This document shows, in pieces, positions 16,503 to 25,550 of a DNA stretch of 64,000 bases. The stretch is from Bacteroidales bacterium (lineage in GTDB: Bacteria; Bacteroidota; Bacteroidia; Bacteroidales; GCA-2748055): positions 1 to 64,000 of the forward strand of contig JARGFP010000020.1 of assembly GCA_029210585.1 (NCBI GenBank). The letters run 5' to 3'. Below the pieces are notes generated by a model that saw nothing but the letters and a program-made list of their open reading frames with translations, had not been told where the DNA came from and ran no database searches. Position numbers and translations under genes: made by a program. The first letter of the stretch is position 1. Every line of letters starts with the position of its first letter.

Positions 16503-18743
16503 ATGGCAAGTCGAAGGGATTTTATAAGAATTTCCGGTCTGGGAATCGGCGGACTGGCGATCAGCGCATCCGGGTATGGCATTTACAAGAACTTTGCCGG
16601 AACCCCTATCGATCCGTCGGAATTAAAGGTCGACATCACACGAACCCCTACCTATTGCGAGATCTGTTTCTGGAAGTGTGCCGGGTGGGTATATAAAAAT
16701 GAGGAGGGAAAGATATGGAAGGTGATCGGCAACAATGAGGACCAACACAGCAACGGACGCTTTTGTCCTCGTGGTACCGGCGGACCCGGGATGTATTATG
16801 ATGAAGACCGGCTCAAAACCCCGCTGATCAGAACCGGGGAACGCGGAAGTCAGACTTTCCGCGAGGCGAGCTGGGACGAGGCCTTCGACTATATCGCCGA
16901 TAAAATGAAAGCCATCGCAAGTGAATATGGTCCGGAATGTTTCGCATTGCTCACCCACGGCTCCGGCGGCGACTATTTTGGTACACTGATCAGGGCTTTC
17001 GGCTCCTCCAGTATCGCTGCCCCTTCCTATGCCCAGTGCCGGGGTCCGCGCGAAGTGGCTTTCCAGACCACCTACGGCGAAGGAGTCGGCAGCCCGGAAC
17101 GGATCGATATCCGTGATACCCGCTGCATGGTGCTGATCGGATCACACCTCGGGGAGAACATGCACAACGGGCAGGTACAGGAGATGTCCGACGCTATTGA
17201 CAAGGGCGCGGCCATCATCACCGTCGATCCCCGCTACAGTATCGCCGCCAGCAAATCGAAATTCTGGCTGCCCATCAAGCCCGCCACCGATATAGCATTG
17301 CTGCTGGCATGGATCCATGTGCTCATCTATGAAGAATCGTATGACACAGCATACGTTGAAAAATATACTTTTGGTTTCGAACAGCTGAAGGCGCATGTCA
17401 GAACCATGACTCCCGAGTGGGCCTATGGGATCACAACGATCAGGCCGGAGCTCATCAGGGAATCGGCGCGGGAGATGGCCAATGCCTCACCTGCCGTGAT
17501 CATTCACCCGGGACGACATGTCACCTGGTACGGTGACGACACGCAGCGGCTCAGGGCAGTCGCCATTCTGAATGCCTTGCTTGGTTCGTGGGGAAGAAGA
17601 GGAGGATATTACGTACCTGAAAAGCTGGGGGTGCCTTCATGGCCGCACCCGCCCTTTCCCACTCCTTCGCGCAGCTGGAAGGATGCGTTCCCCGATCAGT
17701 ACAACCTGGCATATGAAACACTGGCATCGGGTATCTGCGACGCCACCGTGCCGACGCTCAGCAAGGCATGTAATTTCAAGGGATGGATCGTCAACGGAAC
17801 CAATCTTCCGAAAACGATTCCCGACCGCAGAAAGCTCATTGAAGCGATACAGAACCTGGAGTTGATGGTGGTGATCGATACCATGCCGATGGAAGTTACC
17901 GGCTGGGCTGATGTGGTGCTACCGGAATGCACGTACCTGGAACGGTACGACAGCATCAGGGTGAGCCCTCACCGCAAGCCCTCTGTGGCGCTCAGGATGC
18001 CGGCAACGGAACCACTCTACAATTCAAAACCGGCCTACTGGATGGCAAAGGAGCTGTCGAAACGGCTGGGACTGGAGGAGTATTTTACCTGGAACAGCTT
18101 CGAGGAAATGCTCGACTGGCAGTTCAGGCAGATCGGTACATCACTTGAAGAGATGAAGAAGATCGGTGTCAAGACCTATGACCGGTCCTACGATGACCTC
18201 TACTTCCATCCCGGTCAGGATGTGCAGTTCTTCACCAACACCGGGAAAATTGAATTGTACAGCACCGACCTGGCAAATGAGGGTTTTGATCCGATCCCTG
18301 TATACACACCACATGAGGAGCCACCTGAAGGGTTCTACCGGTTGAACTACGGACGTGCCCCGATGCATACATTCAGCAGGACGGCCAACAATCCGAATCT
18401 CACAGATATGATGGCAGAGAATGCCGTATGGATCAATCCGAAGGTGGCGAAGATCTGGGGGATCCAAAACGGGCAATACATCTACCTGGAAAACCAGGAC
18501 GGGATCAGGTCGACCTTCCCGGTAAAGGCGCGGGTGACCGAGCGGATCCGGTGGGACAGCGTTTTCATGGTGCACGGGTTCGGGCACGACAACAAAAAGC
18601 TGTCGCGTGCATACGGCAAAGGTGCCAGCGATTCGGAACTGATCTCCAGGGTCCATCTCGATCCGATCATGGGAGGAACCGGCATGCGGGGTAATTTTGT
18701 GACATTTAAGTTTGAACCAGCTAAAAACGAGGTAGAGTCATGA
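16503..18743 (+). CDS. Tat-exported molybdopterin oxidoreductase, PsrA/PhsA-like catalytic subunit
   Basis: 746 residues. The N-terminus SRRDFIRISG is a twin-arginine signal. C52, C55, C59 and C88 (CEICFWKC, NGRFCPRG) bind a 4Fe-4S cluster, and C179 in YAQCRGPR is the likely Mo ligand. The rest follows the DMSO-reductase superfamily, with the C-terminal cofactor-binding domain near NYGRAPMHTFSRTANNP. The subunit order (catalytic, ferredoxin, NrfD) is that of polysulfide, thiosulfate and tetrathionate reductases. The sulfur-transport and rhodanese-like genes downstream favour a sulfur substrate, though arsenate or another oxyanion cannot be excluded from sequence alone. The stop overlaps the next start by ATGA. 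Confidence 0.88.
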   Translation: MASRRDFIRISGLGIGGLAISASGYGIYKNFAGTPIDPSELKVDITRTPTYCEICFWKCAGWVYKNEEGKIWKVIGNNEDQHSNGRFCPRGTGGPGMYYDEDRLKTPLIRTGERGSQTFREASWDEAFDYIADKMKAIASEYGPECFALLTHGSGGDYFGTLIRAFGSSSIAAPSYAQCRGPREVAFQTTYGEGVGSPERIDIRDTRCMVLIGSHLGENMHNGQVQEMSDAIDKGAAIITVDPRYSIAASKSKFWLPIKPATDIALLLAWIHVLIYEESYDTAYVEKYTFGFEQLKAHVRTMTPEWAYGITTIRPELIRESAREMANASPAVIIHPGRHVTWYGDDTQRLRAVAILNALLGSWGRRGGYYVPEKLGVPSWPHPPFPTPSRSWKDAFPDQYNLAYETLASGICDATVPTLSKACNFKGWIVNGTNLPKTIPDRRKLIEAIQNLELMVVIDTMPMEVTGWADVVLPECTYLERYDSIRVSPHRKPSVALRMPATEPLYNSKPAYWMAKELSKRLGLEEYFTWNSFEEMLDWQFRQIGTSLEEMKKIGVKTYDRSYDDLYFHPGQDVQFFTNTGKIELYSTDLANEGFDPIPVYTPHEEPPEGFYRLNYGRAPMHTFSRTANNPNLTDMMAENAVWINPKVAKIWGIQNGQYIYLENQDGIRSTFPVKARVTERIRWDSVFMVHGFGHDNKKLSRAYGKGASDSELISRVHLDPIMGGTGMRGNFVTFKFEPAKNEVES

Positions 18744-19273
18744 GGTACGCAATGGCGGTAGATACGAAGAAATGCGTCGGCTGCAGCGACTGTGTGGTGG
18801 CCTGCCAGACCGAAAACAATGTCCCCATCGGTTACTGCCGTGACTGGGTGGTGGAGTTGACCAACGGCACCTATCCACAGCTGGAGATAGAGATCAGGTC
18901 GGAACGGTGTAACCATTGCAGCAATGCCCCTTGTGTAAGGTGTTGCCCGACAGGTGCAAGCCACTATGCCGACGGAGGAATCGTGCTCGTGACAGAGAAC
19001 AAATGCATCGGCTGCGGTGCCTGTATCAATTCATGTCCGTACGATGCACGTTATTCGCATCCCGGCGGACATGTAGACAAGTGTACTTTCTGCATCCACC
19101 GGATCAAGAAAGGGCTGGATCCTGCCTGCGTGGCAACCTGTCCGACAAAATGCATGTATTTCGGTGACCTGGACGATCCGAACAGTCCGGTGTCAACGGT
19201 CCTGAAAAACAGGAAGTTTACAACGCTGATCCCCGAAGCGGGAACAGACCCAAAATTATATTTCCTTATGTAA
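18740..19273 (+). CDS. 4Fe-4S ferredoxin subunit, PsrB-like
   Basis: 177 residues with four cysteine clusters typical of the electron-transfer subunit of this enzyme class: CVGCSDCVVAC, CNHCSNAPCVRCCP, CIGCGACINSCP and the split CTFC with CVATCP. Such proteins carry four 4Fe-4S clusters and pass electrons between the NrfD membrane subunit and the Mo site. There is no signal peptide; it is presumably carried across by the Tat signal of its partner. It overlaps the catalytic gene by 4 bp and is followed after 7 bp by the NrfD gene. Confidence 0.92.
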   Translation: MRYAMAVDTKKCVGCSDCVVACQTENNVPIGYCRDWVVELTNGTYPQLEIEIRSERCNHCSNAPCVRCCPTGASHYADGGIVLVTENKCIGCGACINSCPYDARYSHPGGHVDKCTFCIHRIKKGLDPACVATCPTKCMYFGDLDDPNSPVSTVLKNRKFTTLIPEAGTDPKLYFLM

Positions 19274-19280
19274 TGATATT

Positions 19281-20222
19281 ATGAGAGAAGAGATCATTGT
19301 AAGCGGCAGGGCAAATCCATTTATCGACCCTCAACTGAATATCTGGCACTGGCAGATACCGCTCTACCTGTTCCTGGGCGGCCTGGCTGCCGGGATCCTC
19401 TTTTTTGCAGGAATGTACACCATCATGGGCAAGGAGAAGGTATACCCGACATCTGTAAAAAAGGCACCACTGATCGTTCCGTTTCTCCTGGTACTTGGCC
19501 TGATCGCCTTGTTCCTCGACCTGAAACACAAGCCTTATTTCTGGCGGCTGTATACCACGATCCGCATTGAATCACCCATGTCGTGGGGTGCCTGGGTCCT
19601 CATGCTTGTTACGCCCCTTTCATTTATTTGGGCAGCGATCAATGTACGGGAGATCTTTCCGAAGTGGGACTGGAAATTCGATTTCATTAAAAAGCTGGAG
19701 GCATTTTTTATCCGTTACAAGGTCACCCTTGCCTGGATCATGGTGATCTCATCCGTAATCCTTGGGGTGTATACCGGGATTCTGTTCTCGGCATTCAATG
19801 CGCGCCCACTCTGGAACACGTCCATACTGGGCCCGCTCTTCCTGGCTTCGGGCATGTCGGCCGGTGCAGCAATGATCATGCTGTTATCGAAGGACCATGC
19901 AGAGCGAACGCTCTTCTCAAAGATCGATATCGGGATTATTGCCGTGGAGATGTTCCTGATCGTACATATGTTCATGGGTTTCCTGGCCAGTACGCAGGTG
20001 CAGATTGATGCAGCCGCCCTCTTCCTTGGCGGTCCCTATACTGCATCCTTCTGGATCTTCGTGGTCATCCTCGGGATGATCGTGCCGGTTGTGCTGGAGG
20101 TGCTGGAACTCTATAAATTCAAGGTACCGGTGCTGATTCCGGCCCTTCTTGTACTCTTCGGAAGCCTCATGATGCGGTTCCTGATTGCCTTTGCTGGACA
20201 AGAGAGCAGGTGGTTATATTAA
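19281..20222 (+). CDS. nrfD: NrfD/PsrC-family quinol-interacting membrane subunit
   Basis: 313 residues with about eight hydrophobic helices. WHWQIPLYLFLGGLAAGILFF is the conserved first helix of NrfD, and SWGAWVLM and a second GMSAGAAMIML segment match the family repeat. It anchors the ferredoxin and molybdo-subunits and exchanges electrons with the quinone pool. It completes the three-gene enzyme and is 21 bp before the first YeeE/YedE gene. Confidence 0.92.
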   Translation: MREEIIVSGRANPFIDPQLNIWHWQIPLYLFLGGLAAGILFFAGMYTIMGKEKVYPTSVKKAPLIVPFLLVLGLIALFLDLKHKPYFWRLYTTIRIESPMSWGAWVLMLVTPLSFIWAAINVREIFPKWDWKFDFIKKLEAFFIRYKVTLAWIMVISSVILGVYTGILFSAFNARPLWNTSILGPLFLASGMSAGAAMIMLLSKDHAERTLFSKIDIGIIAVEMFLIVHMFMGFLASTQVQIDAAALFLGGPYTASFWIFVVILGMIVPVVLEVLELYKFKVPVLIPALLVLFGSLMMRFLIAFAGQESRWLY

Positions 20223-20243
20223 GAAATTAAAACGATACTGGAA

Positions 20244-20780
20244 ATGAACACAACCACACAAACAACACCGAAAACGAAGTACCTTAATCCATATGTGGGC
20301 GGCGTGCTGCTGGGCCTGGTGCTTATTGCAGCCAATTTTGTTGCCGGCAGGGGGCTTGGAGCCAGTGGTGCAGCCAAGAGTGCCGTGGTGGCAGCCGTAG
20401 AGACCGTTGCCCCGGATCATGCTCAGAATGCCACTTTCTACAGTGAATACCTGGAAAGCCACGACGGCAAACCACTGAATGCCTGGTTGGTCTACCAGAT
20501 GCTCGGCGTGATTGTTGGTGCATTCCTTTCCGGGGTGCTTTTCAAACGGTTGAAATTCAAGGTGGAACATTCACCGAAGATCACTTCCAAAAAACGAATT
20601 ATCCTGGCCATTGCGGGGGGGGTCCTGTTTGGATTCGGTTCCCAGCTGGGCAGGGGATGCACGAGCGGATCGGCACTCAGCGGGATGGCAGTCTTGTCAT
20701 TTGGAGGTTTTATTTCTATGGCTGCCATTTTTGGGACAGGCTTCGCACTGGCCTATTTTTTCAGAAAAAACTGGATATAA
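20244..20780 (+). CDS. YeeE/YedE (sulfur transport, DUF395) protein, first half
   Basis: 178 residues and about four or five membrane helices. The signature GFGSQLGRGCTSGSALSGMAVLSFGGF contains the conserved cysteine used by YeeE/TsuA-type thiosulfate transporters to relay the substrate. Full-length YeeE carries two such repeats; here each repeat is a separate gene. Its position behind the Psr-like genes suggests it moves thiosulfate or sulfane sulfur for the enzyme or away from it. A large soluble-looking N-terminal loop (ETVAPDHAQNATFYSEYL) is unexplained. Confidence 0.85.
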   Translation: MNTTTQTTPKTKYLNPYVGGVLLGLVLIAANFVAGRGLGASGAAKSAVVAAVETVAPDHAQNATFYSEYLESHDGKPLNAWLVYQMLGVIVGAFLSGVLFKRLKFKVEHSPKITSKKRIILAIAGGVLFGFGSQLGRGCTSGSALSGMAVLSFGGFISMAAIFGTGFALAYFFRKNWI

Positions 20781-20821
20781 TCAGATTGAACCGGGTATAA
20801 ACGATATAATTTTTACACGAT

Positions 20822-21412
20822 ATGGGACCATTAATCAGCTATGACATCATCTCTCAGAACAGCAACTTCCTGTTCGCATTCCTGATCGGAATCGGGTTCG
20901 GCTTTGTGCTGGAAGCCAGCGGGTTCTCCTCCAGCAGAAAGCTGGCAGGTGTTTTCTACGGATACGACACAGTAGTACTGAAAGTATTCTTCACTGCTGC
21001 GATTACCGGAATGATCGGGTTGCTCTTTCTCAGCTTATTTAACTGGATCAACCTCGACCTGGTCTATATCAAACCGACGTTCCTCTACTCTACCATTGCA
21101 GGCGGGATCATCATGGGAGCAGGGTTTATCATCGGTGGGTTTTGTCCGGGAACAAGCTTCTGTGCCGCATCCATCGGCAAGATCGATGCCATGTTCTTTA
21201 TCGGTGGAATGCTGGTCGGAGTGCTGATCTTTGCAGAGGCTTTCCCCTTGCTGGAAGACTTCTATTATGCCAAAAACCTGGGAATCCCCACGCTGAGTGA
21301 AAAGCTCGGGTTAAAAGACGGGGTCGTCGTACTCGGAATTATCATTGTTGCCATGGGCATGTTCTGGGCAGGTGAGTGGGCCGAAAAGAAGTTTCCGCGT
21401 GAAGAGTATTAG
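20822..21412 (+). CDS. YeeE/YedE (sulfur transport, DUF395) protein, second half
   Basis: 196 residues. The signature is GAGFIIGGFCPGTSFCAASIGKIDAMFFIGGM, with two cysteines in the substrate path, and there are about five membrane helices. It pairs with the preceding gene, 41 bp away. Split YeeE/YedE pairs of this kind are known next to sulfur-oxidising or sulfur-reducing enzymes in Bacteroidota. The partner most likely forms a heterodimeric channel. Transport direction cannot be told from sequence. Confidence 0.87.
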   Translation: MGPLISYDIISQNSNFLFAFLIGIGFGFVLEASGFSSSRKLAGVFYGYDTVVLKVFFTAAITGMIGLLFLSLFNWINLDLVYIKPTFLYSTIAGGIIMGAGFIIGGFCPGTSFCAASIGKIDAMFFIGGMLVGVLIFAEAFPLLEDFYYAKNLGIPTLSEKLGLKDGVVVLGIIIVAMGMFWAGEWAEKKFPREEY

Positions 21413-21540
21413 AACAGATTGAGACCACGAAAAGGGTCATTATTTCGGAATAATTCCAAATCAGGAGCATTGAGGTACAACAACTTCCTTTATTAACTGT
21501 TAAATTTAGAGAAGCAAAGACAAATAAAATAAACAAGGCT

Positions 21541-22164
21541 ATGAAACCAAGAACAATTCTCGCTATCGTTTTTATTACCCTCGGACTCGTTATGGCGGCA
21601 ATTCCGCAGAATACGACCCATCCCTATAAGCTCACACCCGAGCAGCTCCTGGAACAGGTGAACAGCGGGATCCAGTATTTTTCTCCCGATCAGATCGCAG
21701 ATATGATCATCAAAGAAGATCCCTCTTTTCTGCTGATCGATGTGAGGAGCCTGGATGAATACGAGGAATTTCATTTGCCGGGGGCAGTGAATATTCCGCT
21801 CCCTGACCTGCTTTCCGATGAATGGAAGCCCTATCTGAACCAGGATGTGCGTCACAATATATTCTATTCCAACAGCACCGTCAAGGCGAATGAGGCATGG
21901 ATGATCACCCTCCAGCTTGGATATAAAAACAACTACGTACTGCAGGGCGGATTGAATTACTGGGTGGAGACCATCATGAACCCTGAAGCACCCGAAGCCA
22001 CCAATCCGAACGAGGAGATCGCCAAATACAACTTCCGCAAAGGAGCCGGTATGAAACTGGGCGGTGCAGCCACTGTAACAGAGGAGAGCAATGCACAGCC
22101 GCTTCCCTCACTTCCTAAAATTGCACCCCAGACCAATAAGAAAAGGGTACAGGGCGGTTGCTAA
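21541..22164 (+). CDS. Exported rhodanese-fold protein lacking the catalytic Cys, ending in GGC
   Basis: 207 residues with an N-terminal signal sequence or anchor (MKPRTILAIVFITLGLVMAA). The rhodanese core is clear (FLLIDVRSLDEYEEFHLPGAVNIPL; later LGYKNNYVLQGGLNYW). At the active-site loop, where the family has Y-C-x-x-G-x-R, it reads Y109-S-N-S-T-V-K115, so the sulfur-carrying cysteine is serine 110. The protein has only one cysteine, the last residue, C207, at the end of a low-complexity tail (KKRVQGGC). That ending recalls the mobile GGCGG arm of SoxY. I infer a periplasmic sulfur carrier or scaffold using C207 for the Psr-like enzyme and the YeeE/YedE transporters; this is untested. Confidence 0.82.
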   Translation: MKPRTILAIVFITLGLVMAAIPQNTTHPYKLTPEQLLEQVNSGIQYFSPDQIADMIIKEDPSFLLIDVRSLDEYEEFHLPGAVNIPLPDLLSDEWKPYLNQDVRHNIFYSNSTVKANEAWMITLQLGYKNNYVLQGGLNYWVETIMNPEAPEATNPNEEIAKYNFRKGAGMKLGGAATVTEESNAQPLPSLPKIAPQTNKKRVQGGC

Positions 22165-22409
22165 GTCTCTTTCTTCTTCGCAATTATTCTGATATATAGG
22201 TTTTTAAGCATTATTAAATACTTGACAATGATTGGCTGTCAGCGTAACTTACGTGGCAGGCAATTTTGTTGTAGCAAATTTGTATGCACTTTAATACCCT
22301 CTCAACGGGATGCATGCACTAAAATATTCTATGGATTTGCTCTAAACCGGGTTTTAGTTGCATGTTGCGTTTTCGATATCATTGTATATAATCCAAGCAG
22401 TTACCGCAA

Positions 22410-23915
22410 ATGAAAATTTTTTTATTGATCGGCTTTTTAGCTGTTGTTTTCAATTTCATTACCGGCGGCCTTTAAGGGCAGGGTGATGAATGGGCACAAT
22501 TCAGGGGAAAAAATGCCTCCGGGATAGCCGCTGATGATGCAAAACCCCCTGCTGTCATTGGAGAAGACACCAACCTGGTCTGGAGAATTGACCTCCTGGA
22601 GGGAAGTTCGTCTCCTGTAATCTGGAATGATCATATTTACCTTACTGCAAGTATTGAAGAAGCAGGAGAACTTCAGATTCTATGCATCGACAGGTCCACC
22701 GGCAACCAGGTATGGCGCAGTTCCCTTTTTCCTCAAAAATTTGAAAATCCGCATCCTGTAGGTGATCTTGCTCCTGCGACCATTGCTGCGGATGCCAGCG
22801 GTATCTATGTATATTTCGCGTCGGACGGATTGCGGTGTCTCGATCATGACGGGAACCTGAAATGGGAATTTCCTATTCCTGTTCCTGAAAGTGCAAATTA
22901 TGGAAGCCCGAATTCACCCGTGATCATGGATGATAAAATAATTCTTAATCTGGATTACGGAGATGTAAATCGACGCAGCCTGCTGGCGCTGGATAAAGCG
23001 ACCGGTACAACGGTTTGGAAAACCCTCACCCAGGAAGTTACGCCTTTTATCAATTATGGGTACCCCGGGTACAGTACACCTGTAAGGTACCACGACCAGG
23101 TGATCCTGCACCGCTGCGGAGGCATTGCGGCCTATCGTCTCTCCGATGGCTCCCCGGTGTGGTGGTTTCAAATAATGACCAACGGAATAGGCACACCCAT
23201 CATCAACAACGATATCATCTATATCACCGCATGGATGGAACTCTCTGAAGCTGAAAGGAGGGGAGCTTTTTTCAGTTATGACACGTTTGAGAAAGTCCTG
23301 GCGGATATGGATAAAAACGGAAATGGATTAATGGAGTTGGATGAGATCCCGGAGGATATGATGGTATTTTCACGACCCGGGGTTGATGATATTGAGGGGA
23401 CGCAATTTAGTGTCCGGAAATTCTTCAGGAATGACAAGGACGGATCTGTGAATGAAGAAGAATGGATTCAAAAATTCAATTACCTTAATGCTGTTGTAGA
23501 TGATTTTGGAATGATGGCTATTCCGGCAGAAAAAAAAGGTGAGCTATCATCTGATGATATCCTTTGGATGCAAATGGAGAAAAATCCTGAAGTCCCCAGT
23601 CCGGTTGCTTTTGGAGATTGTATTCTCATGGTCAGTGACGGAGGATGGGTAACGTGCATGGATGCTGAAACAGGCATCGTGCACCTTCAGGAAAGAATTG
23701 GTGCTCCGGGCGCATATATTGCATCCCCGGTAAGTGCCGATGGCAAAATCTACCTTGCATCCTACAGTGGAAAAATCACTGTTCTAAAAGAAGGAAAACA
23801 ACCCGCTGTCATTTCAATGAATCCACTGGATGGAAAAATACTGGCTACACCTGCAATTTCAGGGAATAACCTGTATGTGCGCACATCCAAGCATCTGTAT
23901 GCATTTAAAAATTAA
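22410..23915 (+). pseudogene. PQQ-like beta-propeller protein with in-frame TAA after the signal peptide
   Basis: From ATG 22410 the frame gives a signal peptide (MKIFLLIGFLAVVFNFITGG), then a TAA at 22473-22475, then continues in the same frame with the family start EWAQFRGKNASGI and beta-propeller blades (VWRIDLLEGSSSPVIW, LYAFKN at the end). PQQ_2-like propellers bind ligands or redox cofactors in the periplasm. An insertion around the middle carries one canonical EF-hand loop (DKNGNGLMELDE) and a degenerate second one. Apart from the TAA the 501-codon frame is intact, so the lesion is recent, a sequencing error, or read through. A downstream ATG would lose the first blades and the signal peptide. 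Confidence 0.78.
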
Positions 23916-24077
23916 ATGCGCGGATATTTAATGGATGGGAAAAGTTTACTTGATGAGCTTACAGGTATCATTGTTTAATATGTGTACTTGGGCGGCACCT
24001 TTTGGACATTAAGTTCTATGCATGATTACCCGGTTCAGGGTTGTCATATTCGCACATAATGTGTAATTTCATCCTTT

Positions 24078-25478
24078 ATGATAAGGAAAATAGTGCTGTG
24101 CGTCATGTTGATGGGCGGGCTGATCCCTGCACATACCCAGGGATACCAACTGCAGGTGCTGATCCAGGGAATGCCCGACGGAATGGTGTACCTGTCACAG
24201 TTCAATGCGAATTCCTACGAGGTCATCGATAGCATCGGTGCGCTCAATGGCTCTTTCTATTTTTACCTTGAACCGCTTCATCCGGCAGGGATGTACCGGA
24301 TCGATCTTCAGAACCCGGATCAGCCCGGAAAGACGAATCACCAGGACGGACCCGGGTACATCGAATTCATCTGGGGGGAGGAATCTTTCGAGATCTATGC
24401 CGACTACCGGGATATTCCGGGTACGGTCAATTTCTCCAATTCAGAGGAAAACAGGGTCCTGGGACTGTTCAGGGAATTTGAAGAGGAATACGAACAGAAA
24501 ATGAATGCCATGTACCCGCTGATCGACCGGTATCCTCCCGGAGACCGTTTCTACGACCAGGCTGTTGCTCATTTTCTGCAGCTCCAGGAGGAGCGTGACG
24601 AGTATATCGTATCCCTTACAGAAGAATACCCCGGTCTGTATGCCACACGAATCATAGATTCCTACCGTGCGGTCGCGCTGCAGCCCGGTCTCCAGGGCGC
24701 CGAACGGATCGCTTTCCTCAGGGAACATTACTTTGAACGTGCACCCATCGATGACCCGATGCTCCTGCATGCGCCGGTGTATACCGGCAAGATCATCGAG
24801 TACCTCAGGCTCTACCGCAGGCAGGACTATTCCTTCAGCGAACAGGAAGAGGCGTTTATTGTGGCGGTGGACATGATCATGGCGAATGTTTCGGGTGACC
24901 CCGACCTGCGCACGTTTGCCGTGGAATATATGCTTGAAGGATTTGAATCATTCGGGATGGAGAAGATACAGACCTATATCGTGGATACCTATGTGGACGA
25001 GACCTGTGCCACCGACGTGGTGGAACTGGCCGTCGAACGCGTGAAAGGCTATCGCAAGATGGCGGAAGGACAGACCGGAGCGGATATCCTGGTCCGCAAT
25101 GTGGACAACCAGGTGTTGCGGCTCTCAGAAGTGGATGCCGACTACACCCTCCTGGTCTTCTGGGCCACCTACTGCGAACATTGCAGGGAAATGATCCCGG
25201 AGATCCATGAATGGTACGGCACTGAAAGGCCACAGAATGTGGAGGTGTTTGCGGTTTCCATTGATACCGTGAAGTCCGACTGGGTACAATATATCCGCGA
25301 TGTGCAGCCTCCCTGGATCAATGGTCATGAACCAATGGGATGGGAAGGGCAGAGCGCCGAAGATTACAATATCTACGCCACACCCACCATGTTCCTGCTC
25401 GACCGCAACCTTACTATTGTTGCCCGTCCGTTCAATATCCGCGAACTGCGACGCAGTATGAGAAAGCTTACCAGGTAG
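24078..25478 (+). CDS. TlpA-like thioredoxin with N-terminal DUF4369-type domain
   Basis: 466 residues: signal peptide (MIRKIVLCVMLMGGLIPAHTQ), then a beta-rich N-terminal domain of the DUF4369 type, then a helical middle region (about 140-320), and a C-terminal thioredoxin fold from about 335. The redox motif is WATYCEHCRE, and ATPTMFLLD is the conserved cis-proline loop. Such envelope proteins are thought to reduce disulfides in exported partners. It stands alone, with convergent transcription toward the symporter gene. Confidence 0.88.
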   Translation: MIRKIVLCVMLMGGLIPAHTQGYQLQVLIQGMPDGMVYLSQFNANSYEVIDSIGALNGSFYFYLEPLHPAGMYRIDLQNPDQPGKTNHQDGPGYIEFIWGEESFEIYADYRDIPGTVNFSNSEENRVLGLFREFEEEYEQKMNAMYPLIDRYPPGDRFYDQAVAHFLQLQEERDEYIVSLTEEYPGLYATRIIDSYRAVALQPGLQGAERIAFLREHYFERAPIDDPMLLHAPVYTGKIIEYLRLYRRQDYSFSEQEEAFIVAVDMIMANVSGDPDLRTFAVEYMLEGFESFGMEKIQTYIVDTYVDETCATDVVELAVERVKGYRKMAEGQTGADILVRNVDNQVLRLSEVDADYTLLVFWATYCEHCREMIPEIHEWYGTERPQNVEVFAVSIDTVKSDWVQYIRDVQPPWINGHEPMGWEGQSAEDYNIYATPTMFLLDRNLTIVARPFNIRELRRSMRKLTR

Positions 25479-25498
25479 TCAGTATATCCTGAATATTT

Positions 25499-25518
25499 CC
25501 GGCATCCCCCTGTGCCGG
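25499..25518. terminator. Possible bidirectional terminator hairpin
   Basis: A GC-rich stem ccggca / tgccgg with an 8-base loop lies between convergent genes, with a second short stem (ctgcc / ggcag) just after it. There is no strong T-tract, so this is a weak call. Confidence 0.3.
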
Positions 25519-25550
25519 CATCTGCCAGGTTTTCGTGCCGGCAGGACTTT

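Noticed and set aside
22165..22409. Structured RNA or riboswitch before the propeller gene
   Set aside because: I found no conserved aptamer signature or long stem in this AT-rich 245-bp gap.
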